In this document: in pieces, positions 34,001 to 44,400 of the stretch
How positions within the stretch are numbered: position 1 is the first letter of the stretch
How the letters are laid out: every line of letters begins with the position of its first letter
Origin: Oegoconia quadripuncta
Lineage: Eukaryota > Arthropoda > Insecta > Lepidoptera > Autostichidae
Assembly (NCBI GenBank): GCA_949316235.1
Contig: OX438743.1
Coordinates: 22,317,771 to 22,381,770 of the forward strand
Direction: 5' to 3'
Length of the DNA stretch: 64,000 nucleotides
Notes under the pieces: model-generated
What the model saw: only the letters and a program-made list of their open reading frames with translations
The model's database searches: none
What the model was told of the DNA's origin: nothing
Translations under genes and position numbers: made by a program

Positions 34001-37000
34001 GCAAAGAGCTCTGTTCGATTTTTTTTTATTAAGTGATTTAGCCCAGAAATTGAAAAAATATTTCATGTGAATCCTTGAAATAATATTCCATTTTCCAAAT
34101 AAAAAACAAATTTGGATATAGCTTTGAAAATCGCAGGAATTGGCACATATGATTAACGAAGAAAAAAACTCCAATTTCATAGGTAAAGATACAATATTTT
34201 GATGATTTATTGTTATTAGTTTTACACCCTAGATTACGTATTAGTATGTTTTCTAACTTGATTTGTTACTTTCAAAAGGGACTTACTCGTTCTTTTCCAC
34301 AAAAGATTGTTTTACCACAAAAGCGATTAATTATAAGTGTGTCGTATACAAAGAGTAAATAAAATGCTCTGGAATTTAGCTATATATCACTATATTGATT
34401 AATTCGCTTAAATTAAGTACAGAGCTCTTTTGTGTAGGGGTATATTTTAAGTATGCAATGGCGGACAGTGTATAGCGAGTGGGGTGTACCTACCGGCCAA
34501 TACAAGAGGCATACGTCATGCGTGAGGAAGTATAATTGGATGTGTGTGTGTGCCCAACAGTGTACCTGTACAGTATGTATGCATATGTGTGTGTGTGTAG
34601 TAAATTTGCCTGTCGAAGCACTAGCGTAGACAATAAGCATGCTGATTTTATTTGTATGAATCTTTAATATTGTCCATATTTGCACGTCATTTACAGACTG
34701 AATTAGGAGGATCTTATTGTAATAACATCTAATGTAATGTACTCTATTCAAGAGCAAATAAATCATATGCTATTCTACGATTTGTTGGAAGTCCACTCCG
34801 CGCCTGAAGCAGTTCATGCATTAATATACATGCATGTTTAAATGATTTAAAATGTTGCTTATAAAATAATCGCAGGATAATATAATTTGATAGCATTATT
34901 TCTTGAGTGTCATTGATTACTTACTCATCATGAAATGTTCATGGTTTCATATCAATGCAAATTAATTCTCAATCTTGGGATTTCTGTGCGATAGATTAAA
35001 ACATTGAAACAATTCATAACAAGGAGATTGTAGTTTAGCGATAAAAATGCATCAAACTAGCTCTCGATTGTCAAGTTGTTTCTTTGATCTCTAATACGAC
35101 AAAGTATGTCTATCGAACATATAAAAAGAATAACCATTGAATGTCTTGGGCTTCTTGGGAGCTTCAAATAACTATTGTCAAATGAAAATTTTACATATGA
35201 AAATGAAACATTGATTTAATCCCAACTAATCCCAATCCCAACTAATATTATCAATGCGAAAGTTAATAAATATCTAAATATGATAAATATCTTTGCACAT
35301 ACACACAGTGCCATCTATTTCCACAGTAAGCAACTATAGGCTTGTGTTGTGGATACCAGATGTTGATATACTACATAAATACATTTTTTTTGTAAATAAA
35401 TACTTATTATAAATGAAAAAAATCATAACTCGGGTACAAATGTCCGTATTCATCACACAAACATATGCCCCTAGCGAAACATATGAAAATAAAACATTGA
35501 TTTAATCCCAACTAATGTTATAAATGCGAAAGTTAGTGTGTGTGTGTAGACATGTATGTTTGTTACCTCTTCACGCCTAAACGGCTGGACAGGTTTAGTT
35601 GAAATTTAGTTGGTAGACTGATTAGAACGAGAATAAGATGCCGGTAGACAAGAAAATTTGCCTTTAAATAAATTTAAAACAACCATTAAACGGAAACTAT
35701 GTGCCAAAGGCTATTATAAAATTTCTGACTATCTGGATGATAAGAATGCGTGGACATGAACCGCTCGCCATTATCCAGTATATTTTATTCTTATTTTTTC
35801 TTTGTCGAATCATAAATTTTACAATTAGGTATCTCAAATTGTATTTGTATGGACTTATTTAAAAAGAGCAACCCTGGAGTTTCTTGCTCGTTCTTCTCTG
35901 GGGAGACTGCCTAGTGAATGAGCGGTAACTGTATGTCATGACGATTTCAAATGTTATTCTTATAACTTTCGAAATAAAAACATTTTTGATTTGATTTTGA
36001 TTTTGATAAATGTATAGGCTACTTTTTATCCCGGTAAAGTGACTGGTTCCTGTAGGATAGGTATATTAGTGAGATTGCTGTTGATATATTAGTTTATTCT
36101 AAAACTTCCTCTTCTATTATTTTCAGTACAACTTGGCTTGCGACGACTGGAGCCGATCTTTAGTCGGTTCAGTGCGAACTTTTGGTTCACTCGTCGCTTT
36201 GCCGATCACAGGCTTCGTGTCGGACCGCTGGGGCCGTCGTACTGCGCTCGTCATCAACGCCCTCAACACCGCCTGGATCGGTATCGTTCGTTACTGGGCC
36301 TACACCTACGTCGGCTTCGTCATCTCTCAATTCTTCGAAGCCGCTGTTGGTTCCGGCACTTTCTCCTGCATTTACATTTTGTGTGAGTATTTCTTTAATT
36401 ACATAATTTCACATCCACTCGTAATACAAGTGGACATAGCTCGCATCGCTCTTCTCTCTGCCCTGGGCAAAAGAAAGTTGCGAATTTCTGATCTTCTCCT
36501 CGTACTTATCAATAGACTATGTTCCTTTCCATGAATTACATACTCGTCACCATAAGACTTCTAAATATATTATCGTAGGGCTGGGCACCCACATACACCA
36601 CTCAAATCACAACATACACTCAAATCATAATACACAAACTTGTCAGTAACAGCTTTATTCATTGCACATTTTATTGTGATGATCACTAATGGATACCAAT
36701 GTTTCTGTATCACCCAGTTGGCAATCAGCAACTACTAATGTACAGTTGACGCTTTAGTACAGGTTTAGACCCATTTTAACGTCAATTACTTACTACAATT
36801 GGACATGTGGAGAGGATGAATGAAAGAAGACTTACGAAAGAGATATACAAAGCGAATGTGGATGGTAGTGTTGGTAGGGGAAGACCACGGCGAACGTACC
36901 ATGATCAAATCGGGGACGTCATAAAGAAAGGCCAAGTCAAGAGTACCCTAAACCGACGAGCATGTATGAACAACCTTATGAGAGTGAAGGAAGCAGAAGA

Positions 37001-40000
37001 GGTGTGTCAGGATCGTAGCAAGTGGAAGTCTGTGGTCTCTGCCTACCCTCTACGGGAAACAGGCGTGACATTATGTATGTATGTATGTATGTTACTTACT
37101 CGTATGTTTCTTGGCCTCTAATGTTATTAATTACATACATTGTAAAATATTTTTAAGAGATTGTATTGTTAAGTAGGCTTTCAGGAAATAAACATTATAT
37201 TACTGTTATATTAATATTAGATACTGTTGATATCTACCGTGTGTTTACAAATGTGAATCTGTAATTTTTGCATACGCATTTATTTATTTATTTATTTACT
37301 TATTTACATAATTAACCGCCTCCGTGGCTCAACGTAAACAACATTGAGTTTACGATTCGGAGGTCGCGGGTTCGATCCCCAGCGGGGTACATGTTTAAGT
37401 ACTCGGTTTGGTTGGTGGTAGGGCATTTTAAATGTCCGCCTGGCTAGCTACCACCATCTTATCTAAATCTGCCGCCAAGCAGCAATGTTAATAGCATTGT
37501 CGTGTTCCGGTTGTCAGAGATAAGATAGCCAGTCCCCCATTATTTAGAAACCGGTTTCGAACTTTGGTTTCGGAAGTGGCCGAAGGGAAATGTGTTGGGG
37601 TTTCCGGGTCAGTACGCTTCCATCTTCGACCTCATCTTCACTTAACATCAGGTGTGATTGAGGTCAAGTACCAACCTGTTATGCATAAAAAAAAAAAAAA
37701 AAACATAGAATCAACAGCATTATTGCAGAAATTATATTATAGTAAATTAATACCAAACCTGTGCCAATTAGTGATTCTTATTATGTTACCGACAATGGTT
37801 GTCGTTATAATTGAGTGGGTAACGTTTTAATTATGTAACAAGAAAATTGGTACTTTTACATTATTGTTATTATATAGGTATCAATTCCTCAGTGATATAC
37901 GAGTCGTTGTGTTAGTGAGTCTAAATTGCATAGTGTTAGAAGTCAAACTACATGAATTCCTCCTCCTCTGAAAATCAGCGTTGTAGTTATTATTACGTAA
38001 TTACAACTCATGCTGAGATGGAGACCTTTTTGGCACCACTTTGCGACACCAGAAAATGTGTCTAAGGAATCGAACTCTATTTTCTTTTGTGATTTCATTT
38101 ACCATGAAATTAGTTAGTTTGTAAGAAGAAAAAAAATTATTTGAAATGTTAATTTATATAAGTATAAGAAGTTGTATCATGTTAGTTTGTGTGTCGTTTA
38201 TTGGGTCAAATAAAATTTTTCTATTCTATTCTATTCTATTCTATTCTAATTAAGTAATTTAAAGCCAAATAAAATAAAATGTCAAAACCATAGATCTATG
38301 TAACAATTAACTAATAAAAACACTGATGAAATAAAATAACTTGTCGCATGTGTACAAATTAACGACTTCGATTGTAGTGTCTGTGATTAATAGCGAACTA
38401 ATCAAAAATTGCTTTCTTCATTCTTGATATGAAAGTTGTGCACCATAGTAATACTGCCTATTTATACTTATCTTCAAATTACTCATCAAAGGAACGTGGT
38501 CACACCCTCCTAATACCTGGACCTATGAAATCGAGCACAACCCTCTCAGGCCCATATCACATAATGTTACTCTAGCAGAGATCTCCGCTTGAGGACAATT
38601 AAAAAAGGACAGTTAGGTCCTTACCTATGAAATTGGCGTTTTGTATGAAGAATTTCATTAAGACTGTTTTCTCCATACAAACATTTTTGATTTTTTTTTG
38701 GGAACGGCTGATCCAAATATAGCTGAACTTTGTGTGTATTATCGAATAACATTAAGTTAAGTATAGGCACCGTTAATTTTTAAAAGTAACCGCTTTGTAA
38801 AAGTATCAGCGAATCTAAGGAATGATTATGAAAAGAGCTCTGTTAATTTTTTTTTATTATGTGATATAGCCCAGAAATTAAAAAATATTTCATGTGAAAC
38901 CTTGAAATAATATTCTATTTTCCAAATAAAAAACAAATTTGGATATAGCTTTGAAAATCGCAGGAATTTGTACATATGATTAACGAAGGAAAAAAACTCC
39001 AATTTCATAGGTAAAGACCCAATATATAAGGACTTGTATACCGGCATCTCTTTCTAACTATGCTCAAGCGCAGATCTACGTTTGAACAATATTCTGAAAA
39101 ACGGGCCTAAGACAACGTCGGATTTTAGAAATACTATCACGCCTTAACTTGGATAAGTCCTCAATCTAGTTTTAGCAGGATTGTCCGTAGAGTTCAAAGT
39201 CCACAGTTGGTAAATGAGTCATAAGCTTAATGGTATCATAAATAATTTTACTGATATTGTTAATAACCAGAAACAGAATTTTGTCGATTTTTAAATATTT
39301 ATATGACCACGATATTTTAGTTTGAATGATAAAATAACTGATAACGTTTATATTAATATCAAGGTTTTGTTTATTAATAACAATGAAATTGCGATTTAAC
39401 ACTGTCTTGTTGACAGCATTAATGTAGTGACTTATTTAAATATAAATATATCATTGGACATATACAGACAGCGCCATCTAGTTCCACACTAAGCTACTAT
39501 GCTTGTGTTGTGGAAACCAGATGGTTGATATACTACACAAATATATTTTTTTTGTAAATAAATACATATATAAATGAAAAACATCCATAACTCGGGTACA
39601 CATGTCCGTATTCATCACACAAACATATGCCCTTAGCGGGATTCGAACCCGCAACCTTTTGGTATAGTGGTCAGAGTTGCTAACCACTACACCAAACAGG
39701 TCGTTAAAATTTATATATACATTTAGTAGTTAAGGAATGCGGAGAACATCAGCCACAGGACGTCCACTCCTGAACATAGGCCTCCCTCATAAAATTGCAG
39801 AGCAACCGGTTGGAAGCTGCCTGCATCCAGCGATTTCCTGCTACCTTTATCAGGTCGTCTTGTTGTGGACGTCCTACGTATTTGCCGGTGCGTGGTCTTC
39901 ACTCGAGACGACTTTAATGCCCCCATCAGTACTTCGGGCTATGTCCCTGTCCACTGCCACTTCATCTTGCTAATCCACTGGACTATGTCCTTGTGGAGAA

Positions 40001-43000
40001 TAAGTTAGGGATATTTTTCTGTGCTATCGGTTATTCAGCAAAGATATTCTAGTTAAATTTGATCAGACTTCTCCAGAGATAGCTTACACCACAAAAATTT
40101 CTATTCTTTTTTTTTTATTCATAACGGGTTTGTACTTTGACCTTAATCACACCTGATGTTAAGTGAAGATGAGGTCGAAGGAACACATTTGGGGGACTGG
40201 CTATCTTATCTCTGACAACCGGAACACAACAATGATATTAACATTGCTGCTTGTCGGCAGATTTAGATAAGATGGTGGTAGCTAGCCAGGCAAATATTTA
40301 AAATGCCCTACCACCAACCAAACCGAGTACTTAAACATGTACCCCGCTGGGGATCGAACCCGCGACCTCCGAACCGTAAACCCAAAGTTGTTTACATTGA
40401 GCCACGGTGGCGGTTATCCTATAATCCTTAATAAACAACGACTACATTATGGTTTTCCATTTTTCCAGTGTTGGAGCTGGTCGGCCCCAGATACCGAGTA
40501 GCGACAGCAGCAACGTCGAACTCATGCTTCGCTATAGGACAAATCGTTGTCGGTTTAACTGCCTGGGGAGTTCCCAACTGGAGGAACCTCACGCTAACCC
40601 TATACGTGCCACAGCTCTTAGTCATTATTTACTTCTGGATCGTGCCTGAATCGATTCGTTGGTACCAAAGCAAGGGCAAATTTGACAAAGCCGAGGAAGC
40701 ACTAAACACAATGGCAAGAGTTAATAGAAGACAAATATCTGAGAAGACCAAGGTGGCGTTGAAAGAGATGGCGGTGGTCGGGAATAGGGTGGAGAACGTA
40801 AAGGAAAGAGAGAACGAACCGTGGCTGATAGTCCAAGTGTTTCGCCACAAACCCATTCTGATCCGCTGCATGACATCACCGGTTTGGTGGATAACGACCA
40901 CCTTCGTTTACTACGGACTGTCGATTAATGCTGTAAATATGATTGGGAATGGGTATCTGAACTTCGTGGCGGTGGCCGCCGTGGAGATCCCTGGCTTCTG
41001 GCTGGCAGTGCTTTTGATGGGCAGGATCGGCAGGCGGCCAGTGCTGATGGCTGGTTATTGGATTTGTGCGGCCTGCCAAGTGGGCTACATATTTATATCT
41101 GAAGGTAACACCGTATTTAGGTGTATTTATAATAAATCCCAGTTTCATTGCTTTGGGGAATAACGACTACACTGTAGCGGTGCTTTATAGAATTTAAAGA
41201 CTATATAATGATGCTGTTTGTACTATATACATAGATACTAGCTAAATAATGAGAAGCAGAGTGAAATAAAACAGTATCATTGTCATCATCATCTTCGTCC
41301 TAGTCTATTCGGGGTCTGCGCAGTACTTCTTTTTCTTCCAATCTGCTCTAGTCGTTACCTCATCATTCACGCCCTTTTCATTCATATCACCCCTCACACA
41401 ATCCTTCCAGGTTTTCGTGGTCTTCCTCTTCCTTTCCAATCATCGATAGCCATATTCATCACTCTCTCAGTAATTGTGGTAGACAGGAACCTGTAAAGCA
41501 AATCTGTAGAATTGGGACAAAACCCAAATAAATACTCGGTACCCTGAAAAAATTCTAATTAACGAGATTCCCAAATCCACGCGGTTTCAAAAAAAATGCT
41601 ATTTAATGGGGAAACTAATATATAATCATTCCGACACATCTCAAGGATCAGTCATTCAATGCTTTAAAAGGTACTTACAAATGTGGCTTCTGCAATACTC
41701 GTTCTATTCCATTAAAAAGTTCTTGGATCACAAGGACAAGTGAATGCATGCTTGCATGCATTTTTGATTTTTTTGATGTCAAAATTGGATATTGTCAAAT
41801 ATTTGCATGTCATTATAATGACTGAATTAGGACGATCTTATTGTAATAACACCTATTGTAGTGAATCCTATTCAAGAGCAAATAAATCATATTCATATTC
41901 TATATTTGTTTCATCCCTCCTCATAACATATCCATACAAATCCAAACGATTTCCTTTCAACAGTATCATCACATAGTTCTTAAATATTATAAAGCACTGC
42001 TGTACATTTTTATATACTTAGACATTTTTTAAAAACACTTTGATAACAGAGGTCTATGTGTCTTCGTTCACACCTGAATCAATGTTTACTTCCAGATTTG
42101 TTCGGGCTGTCGCTGACCGTGTATCTAATCAGCAAATGCGCCATCTCCATGGTTGGGTCCACGATGTACGTGTACACGGCTGAATTGTATCCCACGCGAT
42201 ACAGGCACAGTCTGTTCGGGTTCTCGTCAATGGTGGGGAGGATCGGGTCCATCCTCGCTCCTCTGACACCCTCTCTTGTGAGTATACTTTTTCGCGGAAA
42301 GAAAGACATATTCGTTGTCTTAATTAATAATTACTACTTAACCGATCTTTATTAAACATGGCTAAGAACCTATGCCTTCGTTTAGTCATATCGGACCACG
42401 CACTACTGAGATACCTCTGGATAATGCATGCAATACCGTTAAACACATAACACCCGTCGTTTTTCATTAGGGGTTAAAAAGCAATAATGTTTGTTTATTT
42501 GAAGTACCCAATAATAATAAAACGCTGTGCGCTGCTTCAGCGGTCACCTACTGCTACTTTTTTTTATGATTGACGGGATTCGCGTTTGACCACAATCTCA
42601 CCTGATGGAAAGTGACGATGTGGTCAAAGATGAAGTACGCGATCCCTGTAAATGCCTATTCACTCTGCTCTTGAAGATCCCAAAGTTGTAAGATTCAGGA
42701 AAGACTGACGCCGGAAGGGAGTTCCATGCCTTGGCTGTTCGGACGATGAATGAAGAATCGAACTTCTTAGTGCGAATTTTCGGTATATCTATATACGGGT
42801 GGAATCCCATCCTGTAAAAAACTGAGAGACAGGCGACTTTGCAACGATGTTCAAGGCTCTGCAATTTGCACCTGTAAATCTCATGGTACGTCGTTCCACA
42901 GAATCGAGTGCAGCTAGTTGATTAGCTGAACCATCCCAGAGGTAACAGATTCCCAAGGGATAAACTAAGACGTAGGCATATATCGCACGACCTTGACCGA

Positions 43001-43249
43001 GTGACTGTGGCCTGACTAGACGTTCAAGTGTACCTCAACAATACTTTTCTGAAATTCCAGGGTTCAGCTGTATGGGAAGAGCTACCATTTGTACTGTTCG
43101 CAAGTCTGGCTGTTCTGGCGGGTCTGATGGTGCTCATCACGCCGGAGACCCTCGGCTCCAAGATGCCTGATACGATGGAGGAAGCTGCAAATATTGGGAA
43201 GAAGAAACCTGATTTAATTAGTGATAACACACCGATAAGTAGGCTTTGA
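24397..43249 (+). CDS. SLC22-family organic solute transporter, gene 2 (six exons, complete)
   Basis: Exons 24397-24599, 32791-33028, 36127-36382, 40469-41104, 42096-42277 and 43061-43249 join to 567 codons plus stop. It has the same architecture, GT-AG sites and intron phases as gene 1. Seen here: TM1; a loop with CLIPECES, five cysteines and an NTS sequon; [10 protein letters not shown] after TM2; ELVGPRYR before TM5; PESIRW after TM6; [13 protein letters not shown]; Arg493 in TM11 (codon 42239-42241); and the [15 protein letters not shown] tail. SLC22 proteins are facilitative or exchange transporters in the plasma membrane; substrate cannot be read from sequence. The arginine argues for anion or zwitterion rather than simple cation transport. 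Intron 1 (8.2 kb) holds a minisatellite, SINEs, LINE ends and a foldback composite. Confidence 0.9.
24812..25035 (-). mobile_element. SINE-B, full length
   Basis: Family body and head in intron 1 of gene 2. Confidence 0.8.
25052..25096. repeat. (TA)n microsatellite
   Basis: About 20 TA units directly after the SINE-B copy. Confidence 0.9.
25097..25719. other. Intron 1 of gene 2, no recognised feature
   Basis: AT-rich, without ORFs or repeats I recognise. Confidence 0.4.
25720..26068. repeat. 20-bp minisatellite, about 17 units
   Basis: Unit CTTTATTTACATGTGGTCGA repeats with few changes. As 20 is not a multiple of 3 and the unit lacks a stop in any + frame, all three + frames stay open. This explains overlapping ORFs of 60-141 codons that are not genes. 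Confidence 0.92.
26330..26635 (+). mobile_element. SINE-A head split by a nested SINE-A
   Basis: AACCGCCTCCATGGCT (26330) resumes at about 26592 with GGCTCAATGTAAACAACAT. A TGGCT repeat at the junctions suits a target duplication. Confidence 0.7.
26347..26586 (-). mobile_element. SINE-A nested in another SINE-A
   Basis: Poly-T, tail and body to CCTACCACCAATCAAA; the head is missing. Confidence 0.75.
26868..27290 (+). pseudogene. LINE 3' end (same family as 21085-22633)
   Basis: Encodes [20 protein letters not shown] and [13 protein letters not shown], then the shared 3' UTR ending CAAATAAATGATTTCATTTC. Confidence 0.75.
27431..27615 (+). mobile_element. SINE-B, diverged
   Basis: B-box-like GGTTCGAGTCCCGC and TGTGTGATGAATACGACC, with a diverged A-box half. 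A LINE scrap (27386-27430) precedes it. Confidence 0.6.
27616..28332. other. Intron 1 of gene 2, unassigned
   Basis: No known repeat recognised in 27850-28320. The minus-strand ORF 27964-28245 shows no family motif. Confidence 0.35.
28333..28632 (-). mobile_element. SINE-C, full length
   Basis: A/T tail, CAGCGCCATCTAGTTCCAC, body, head with GGGATTCGAACCC and ACCAAACAGGTCGTC. Confidence 0.8.
28880..29045 (+). mobile_element. Retroelement tail plus GC-rich scrap
   Basis: 28900-28950 is the TTGTGCAATAAAGTGTA tail. 28960-29040 is a GC-rich stretch of unknown origin. Confidence 0.4.
29046..29640. other. Intron 1 of gene 2, LINE scraps
   Basis: 29440-29520 holds CACCTGGATGAGTGGAAGTC from the LINE family at 13663. 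The rest is unrecognised. Confidence 0.35.
29641..29840 (+). mobile_element. HEL, near complete
   Basis: TCCCAACTAATATAAATGCG start, CACGCCTATAGGGCTGGACG middle, GCGGACGAAGTCGTGGGCGG hairpin and GAAAGCTAG end before T. Confidence 0.6.
29841..30693. other. Intron 1 of gene 2, no recognised gene
   Basis: 30595-30645 contains a foldback TTTGACCATAATCTCACCTGA resembling a LINE 3' terminus. Nothing else is recognised. Confidence 0.35.
30694..31185. mobile_element. Composite foldback element: MITE-G ends around a ~260-bp core
   Basis: A left MITE-G terminus (30694-30748), a (GGT)n run, an AT-rich core (30770-31031) and a MITE-G hairpin (31033-31185). The same core joined to a MITE-G hairpin occurs in reverse at 61231-61703. 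Confidence 0.7.
31384..31572 (+). mobile_element. HEL, near complete
   Basis: Same start, middle and GTCGCGGGCAGAAAGCTAG end as 12684-12864. Matching continues about 35 bp beyond the CTAG end in both. Confidence 0.6.
31855..32520 (-). pseudogene. LINE 3' end (DYLDD family)
   Basis: Minus strand encodes [31 protein letters not shown] and [15 protein letters not shown] with stop near 32087. The 3' UTR runs to a TTTTGATTTTGATTT tail near 31855. The 5' part (32400-32520) is frameshifted. Confidence 0.75.
32539..32770 (+). mobile_element. SINE-B abutting gene 2 exon 2
   Basis: Full-length head and body with a mutated B box (GGTTGGAATCCC). Its AT-rich tail merges into the splice acceptor region of exon 2. 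Confidence 0.8.
32791..33028 (+). CDS. Gene 2 exon 2 (extracellular loop)
   Basis: The acceptor is TTATTCCAG and the donor GTGAGT, 238 nt. It encodes the cysteine-rich loop ending VYD, with sequon NTS. A SINE-B copy ends only about 20 bp before the acceptor. Confidence 0.9.
33045..33773. other. Intron 2 of gene 2, LINE tail scraps
   Basis: 33325-33418 ends AATAAAGCGTATTTGATTGATTG, a retroelement tail with (TTGA)n. 33430-33530 is a LINE-like fragment (minus-strand [14 protein letters not shown]). Rest unassigned. Confidence 0.4.
33774..34190. mobile_element. MITE-F
   Basis: Terminal inverted repeats GGTCCTTACCTATGAAATTG and its reverse complement (with AAAGA variant). About 417 bp, no coding capacity. 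Confidence 0.8.
34191..35262. other. Intron 2 of gene 2, mostly unassigned
   Basis: 34660-34765 matches the retroelement tail at 41790-41885 (ending CAAGAGCAAATAAATCATAT). The minus ORF at 34413 is a shadow of low-complexity DNA. Confidence 0.35.
35263..35477 (-). mobile_element. SINE-C, head missing
   Basis: Body and tail present, cut at ATGCCCCTAGCG. The flanking DNA is directly repeated on both sides (35195-35275 and 35478-35540). Confidence 0.7.
35503..35635 (+). mobile_element. HEL 5' part
   Basis: TCCCAACTAATGTTATAAATGCG start and CACGCCTAAACGGCTGGAC; the 3' hairpin and CTAG are missing. Confidence 0.5.
35641..36005 (+). pseudogene. LINE 3' end (DYLDD family)
   Basis: [23 protein letters not shown] then stop at about 35757. 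The 3' UTR has GGAGTTTCTTGCTCGTTC and a TTTGATTTGATTTTGATTTT tail. Confidence 0.7.
36127..36382 (+). CDS. Gene 2 exon 3 (TM2-TM4)
   Basis: 256 nt. It encodes [10 protein letters not shown]2, [12 protein letters not shown]3 and TM4 ending CIYIL. The donor is GTGAGT, phase 1; reading on past 36382 is intron. Confidence 0.9.
36785..37095 (+). pseudogene. LINE reverse transcriptase C-terminus (GRPRRTY family)
   Basis: The frame from 36807 reads [35 protein letters not shown] and [15 protein letters not shown], a very common non-LTR C-terminal end. A short ATGT-repeat tail follows. It lies in intron 3 of gene 2. Confidence 0.75.
37314..37703 (+). mobile_element. SINE-A, full length with a ~55-bp insertion
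   Basis: Complete head to poly-A. About 55 unrelated bases (near 37540-37590) sit between the CCAGTCCCCC and AATGTGTTGGGG blocks that adjoin in other copies. Confidence 0.8.
37704..38613. other. Intron 3 of gene 2, retroelement tail at 38090-38252
   Basis: 38090-38252 ends GGGTCAAATAAAATTTTT and (TTCTA)n, a retroelement tail. No gene seen in the rest. Confidence 0.4.
38615..39020. mobile_element. MITE-F
   Basis: Same orientation as 33774. Both termini intact, about 405 bp. Confidence 0.8.
39430..39704 (-). mobile_element. SINE-C, full length
   Basis: Complete reverse copy with B box GGGATTCGAACCC and ACCAAACAGGTCGTT. Confidence 0.8.
39728..39995 (-). pseudogene. LINE-like fragment
   Basis: Resembles a widespread lepidopteran non-LTR stretch with GACGTCCACTCCTGAACATAG and CCACTTCATCTTGCTAATCC. 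Frames are broken. Confidence 0.5.
40107..40415 (-). mobile_element. SINE-A, full length
   Basis: Poly-T to GCCACGGTGGCGGTT, about 50 bp before exon 4 of gene 2. Confidence 0.82.
40469..41104 (+). CDS. Gene 2 exon 4 (TM5-TM9)
   Basis: 636 nt. The acceptor is TTTTTCCAG; it encodes [11 protein letters not shown]5-6, [20 protein letters not shown], the cytosolic loop and TM7-9 ending ISEG. The donor is GTAACA. Confidence 0.9.
41285..41480 (-). pseudogene. LINE C-terminal fragment
   Basis: Minus strand reads [12 protein letters not shown] and a [15 protein letters not shown] stretch then CADP, a common non-LTR end, with a TGATGATGA tail at 41285. Confidence 0.6.
41600..41905 (+). mobile_element. 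LINE 3' end
   Basis: Degenerate coding end followed by a 3' UTR ending CAAGAGCAAATAAATCATATTC. The UTR matches 34660-34765. Confidence 0.5.
42096..42277 (+). CDS. Gene 2 exon 5 (TM10-TM11)
   Basis: 182 nt with acceptor ACTTCCAG and donor GTGAGT. It encodes [13 protein letters not shown] and GRIGSILAP, with Arg493 in TM11. Confidence 0.9.
42556..42900 (-). pseudogene. LINE C-terminal end, SINE-A partner candidate
   Basis: Minus strand frame 42864-42598 contains [19 protein letters not shown] and FKSRVNRHL. The 3' UTR (42556-42625) carries a hairpin and AT-rich end closely matching the SINE-A tail. It lies in intron 5 of gene 2. Confidence 0.7.
43061..43249 (+). CDS. Gene 2 exon 6 (TM12 and C-terminus)
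   Basis: The acceptor is AAATTCCAG. It encodes TM12, [11 protein letters not shown] and a hydrophilic tail, with stop TGA at 43247-43249. Confidence 0.9.
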   Translation, partial: GSAVWEELPFVLFASLAVLAGLMVLITPETLGSKMPDTMEEAANIGKKKPDLISDNTPISRL

Positions 43250-43429
43250 AATAAGTATAAATAAGTATAAATTTCCAGTAGTATAGCACTACGGTAAGGT
43301 CTGTTAAAGATAAGTCTGCTGCTGTCTCCGACTACATACCCTCGTGTCATGACAGCGTTTGTCGCGCGCGACGCAACAAGAGCGGGATAGTTGTATATTT
43401 CGTCCAAGTGAATGAGCAGGACAAATGTT

Positions 43430-43840
43430 GGGTCTTTACCTATGAAATTGGAGTTTTTTTCTTCGTTAATCATATATACCAATTCCTGCGATTTTCAAAG
43501 CTACATCCAAATTTGTTTTTTATTTGGGAAATGGAATATTATTTCAAGGTTTCACATGAAATATTTTTTAATTACTGGGCTAAATCACATAATAAAACAA
43601 ATTTGAACAAAGCATGTGCTTCCCATAATCATTTCTTAGATTCGCTGAAACTTTTATAAAGGGGTTTCTTTTAAAAATTAACGCTGCCAACACTCAACTT
43701 AATGTTATCCGATAATACACACAAAGTTTAGCTAAATTTGGATTTACCGTTCCCAAAAAATAAATCAAAAATGTTTGTACGGAGAAAACAGTCTTAATGA
43801 AATCCTTCATACAAAACGCCAATTTCATAGGTAAGGACCT
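43430..43840. mobile_element. MITE-F, opposite orientation
   Basis: GGGTCTTTACCTATGAAATTG at left and CATAGGTAAGGACC at right; about 180 bp after the gene 2 stop. Confidence 0.8.
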
Positions 43841-44156
43841 AATACTATCTCGCGCGAGATAAACGTTTATCGCACCAGTCATACTCCTAGTGCTGGGATA
43901 TTGGCAGTGGGTGGATACCTACAGAAAGGAAGCCGCACCCACGCTAGGAAAAACAAACTATAAATAACTATATAGGTATTTAAAAACCAAAAAACTTTAC
44001 TGGCGCCATTTTGGAATTTTATAACACTCAGGTGTCAAGACGAATCTAACGACACCATGCAATTCGAAATCGGTCAATCCGTTAAGGCTACAGGATGCGA
44101 CAAAGAACAGACGTACATACTTAATTATAAATTTAACCTCCGACCCTAAGAGGAAT

Positions 44157-44400
44157 ATTAAATAATAAATAAATATCCTTAGACATACACACAGCGCCAT
44201 CTACATAGTAAGCAACTATAGACTTGTGTTGTGGATACCAGATGGTTGATACATTTTTTTTTGGAAATAAATACTTATCATAAATGAAAACATCCATAAC
44301 TCGGGTACACAATGTCCGTATTCATCACACAAACATTATGCCCCTAGCGGGATTCGTACCCGCAACCTTTTGGTATAATGGTCAGAGTTGCTAACCACAT
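44157..44400 (-). mobile_element. SINE-C
   Basis: Reverse copy with small deletions and a mutated B box (GGGATTCGTACCC). Confidence 0.75.

Noticed and set aside
34413..34766. 117-codon minus-strand ORF
   Set aside because: Low-complexity TG/CA sequence and a retroelement tail; no motif.
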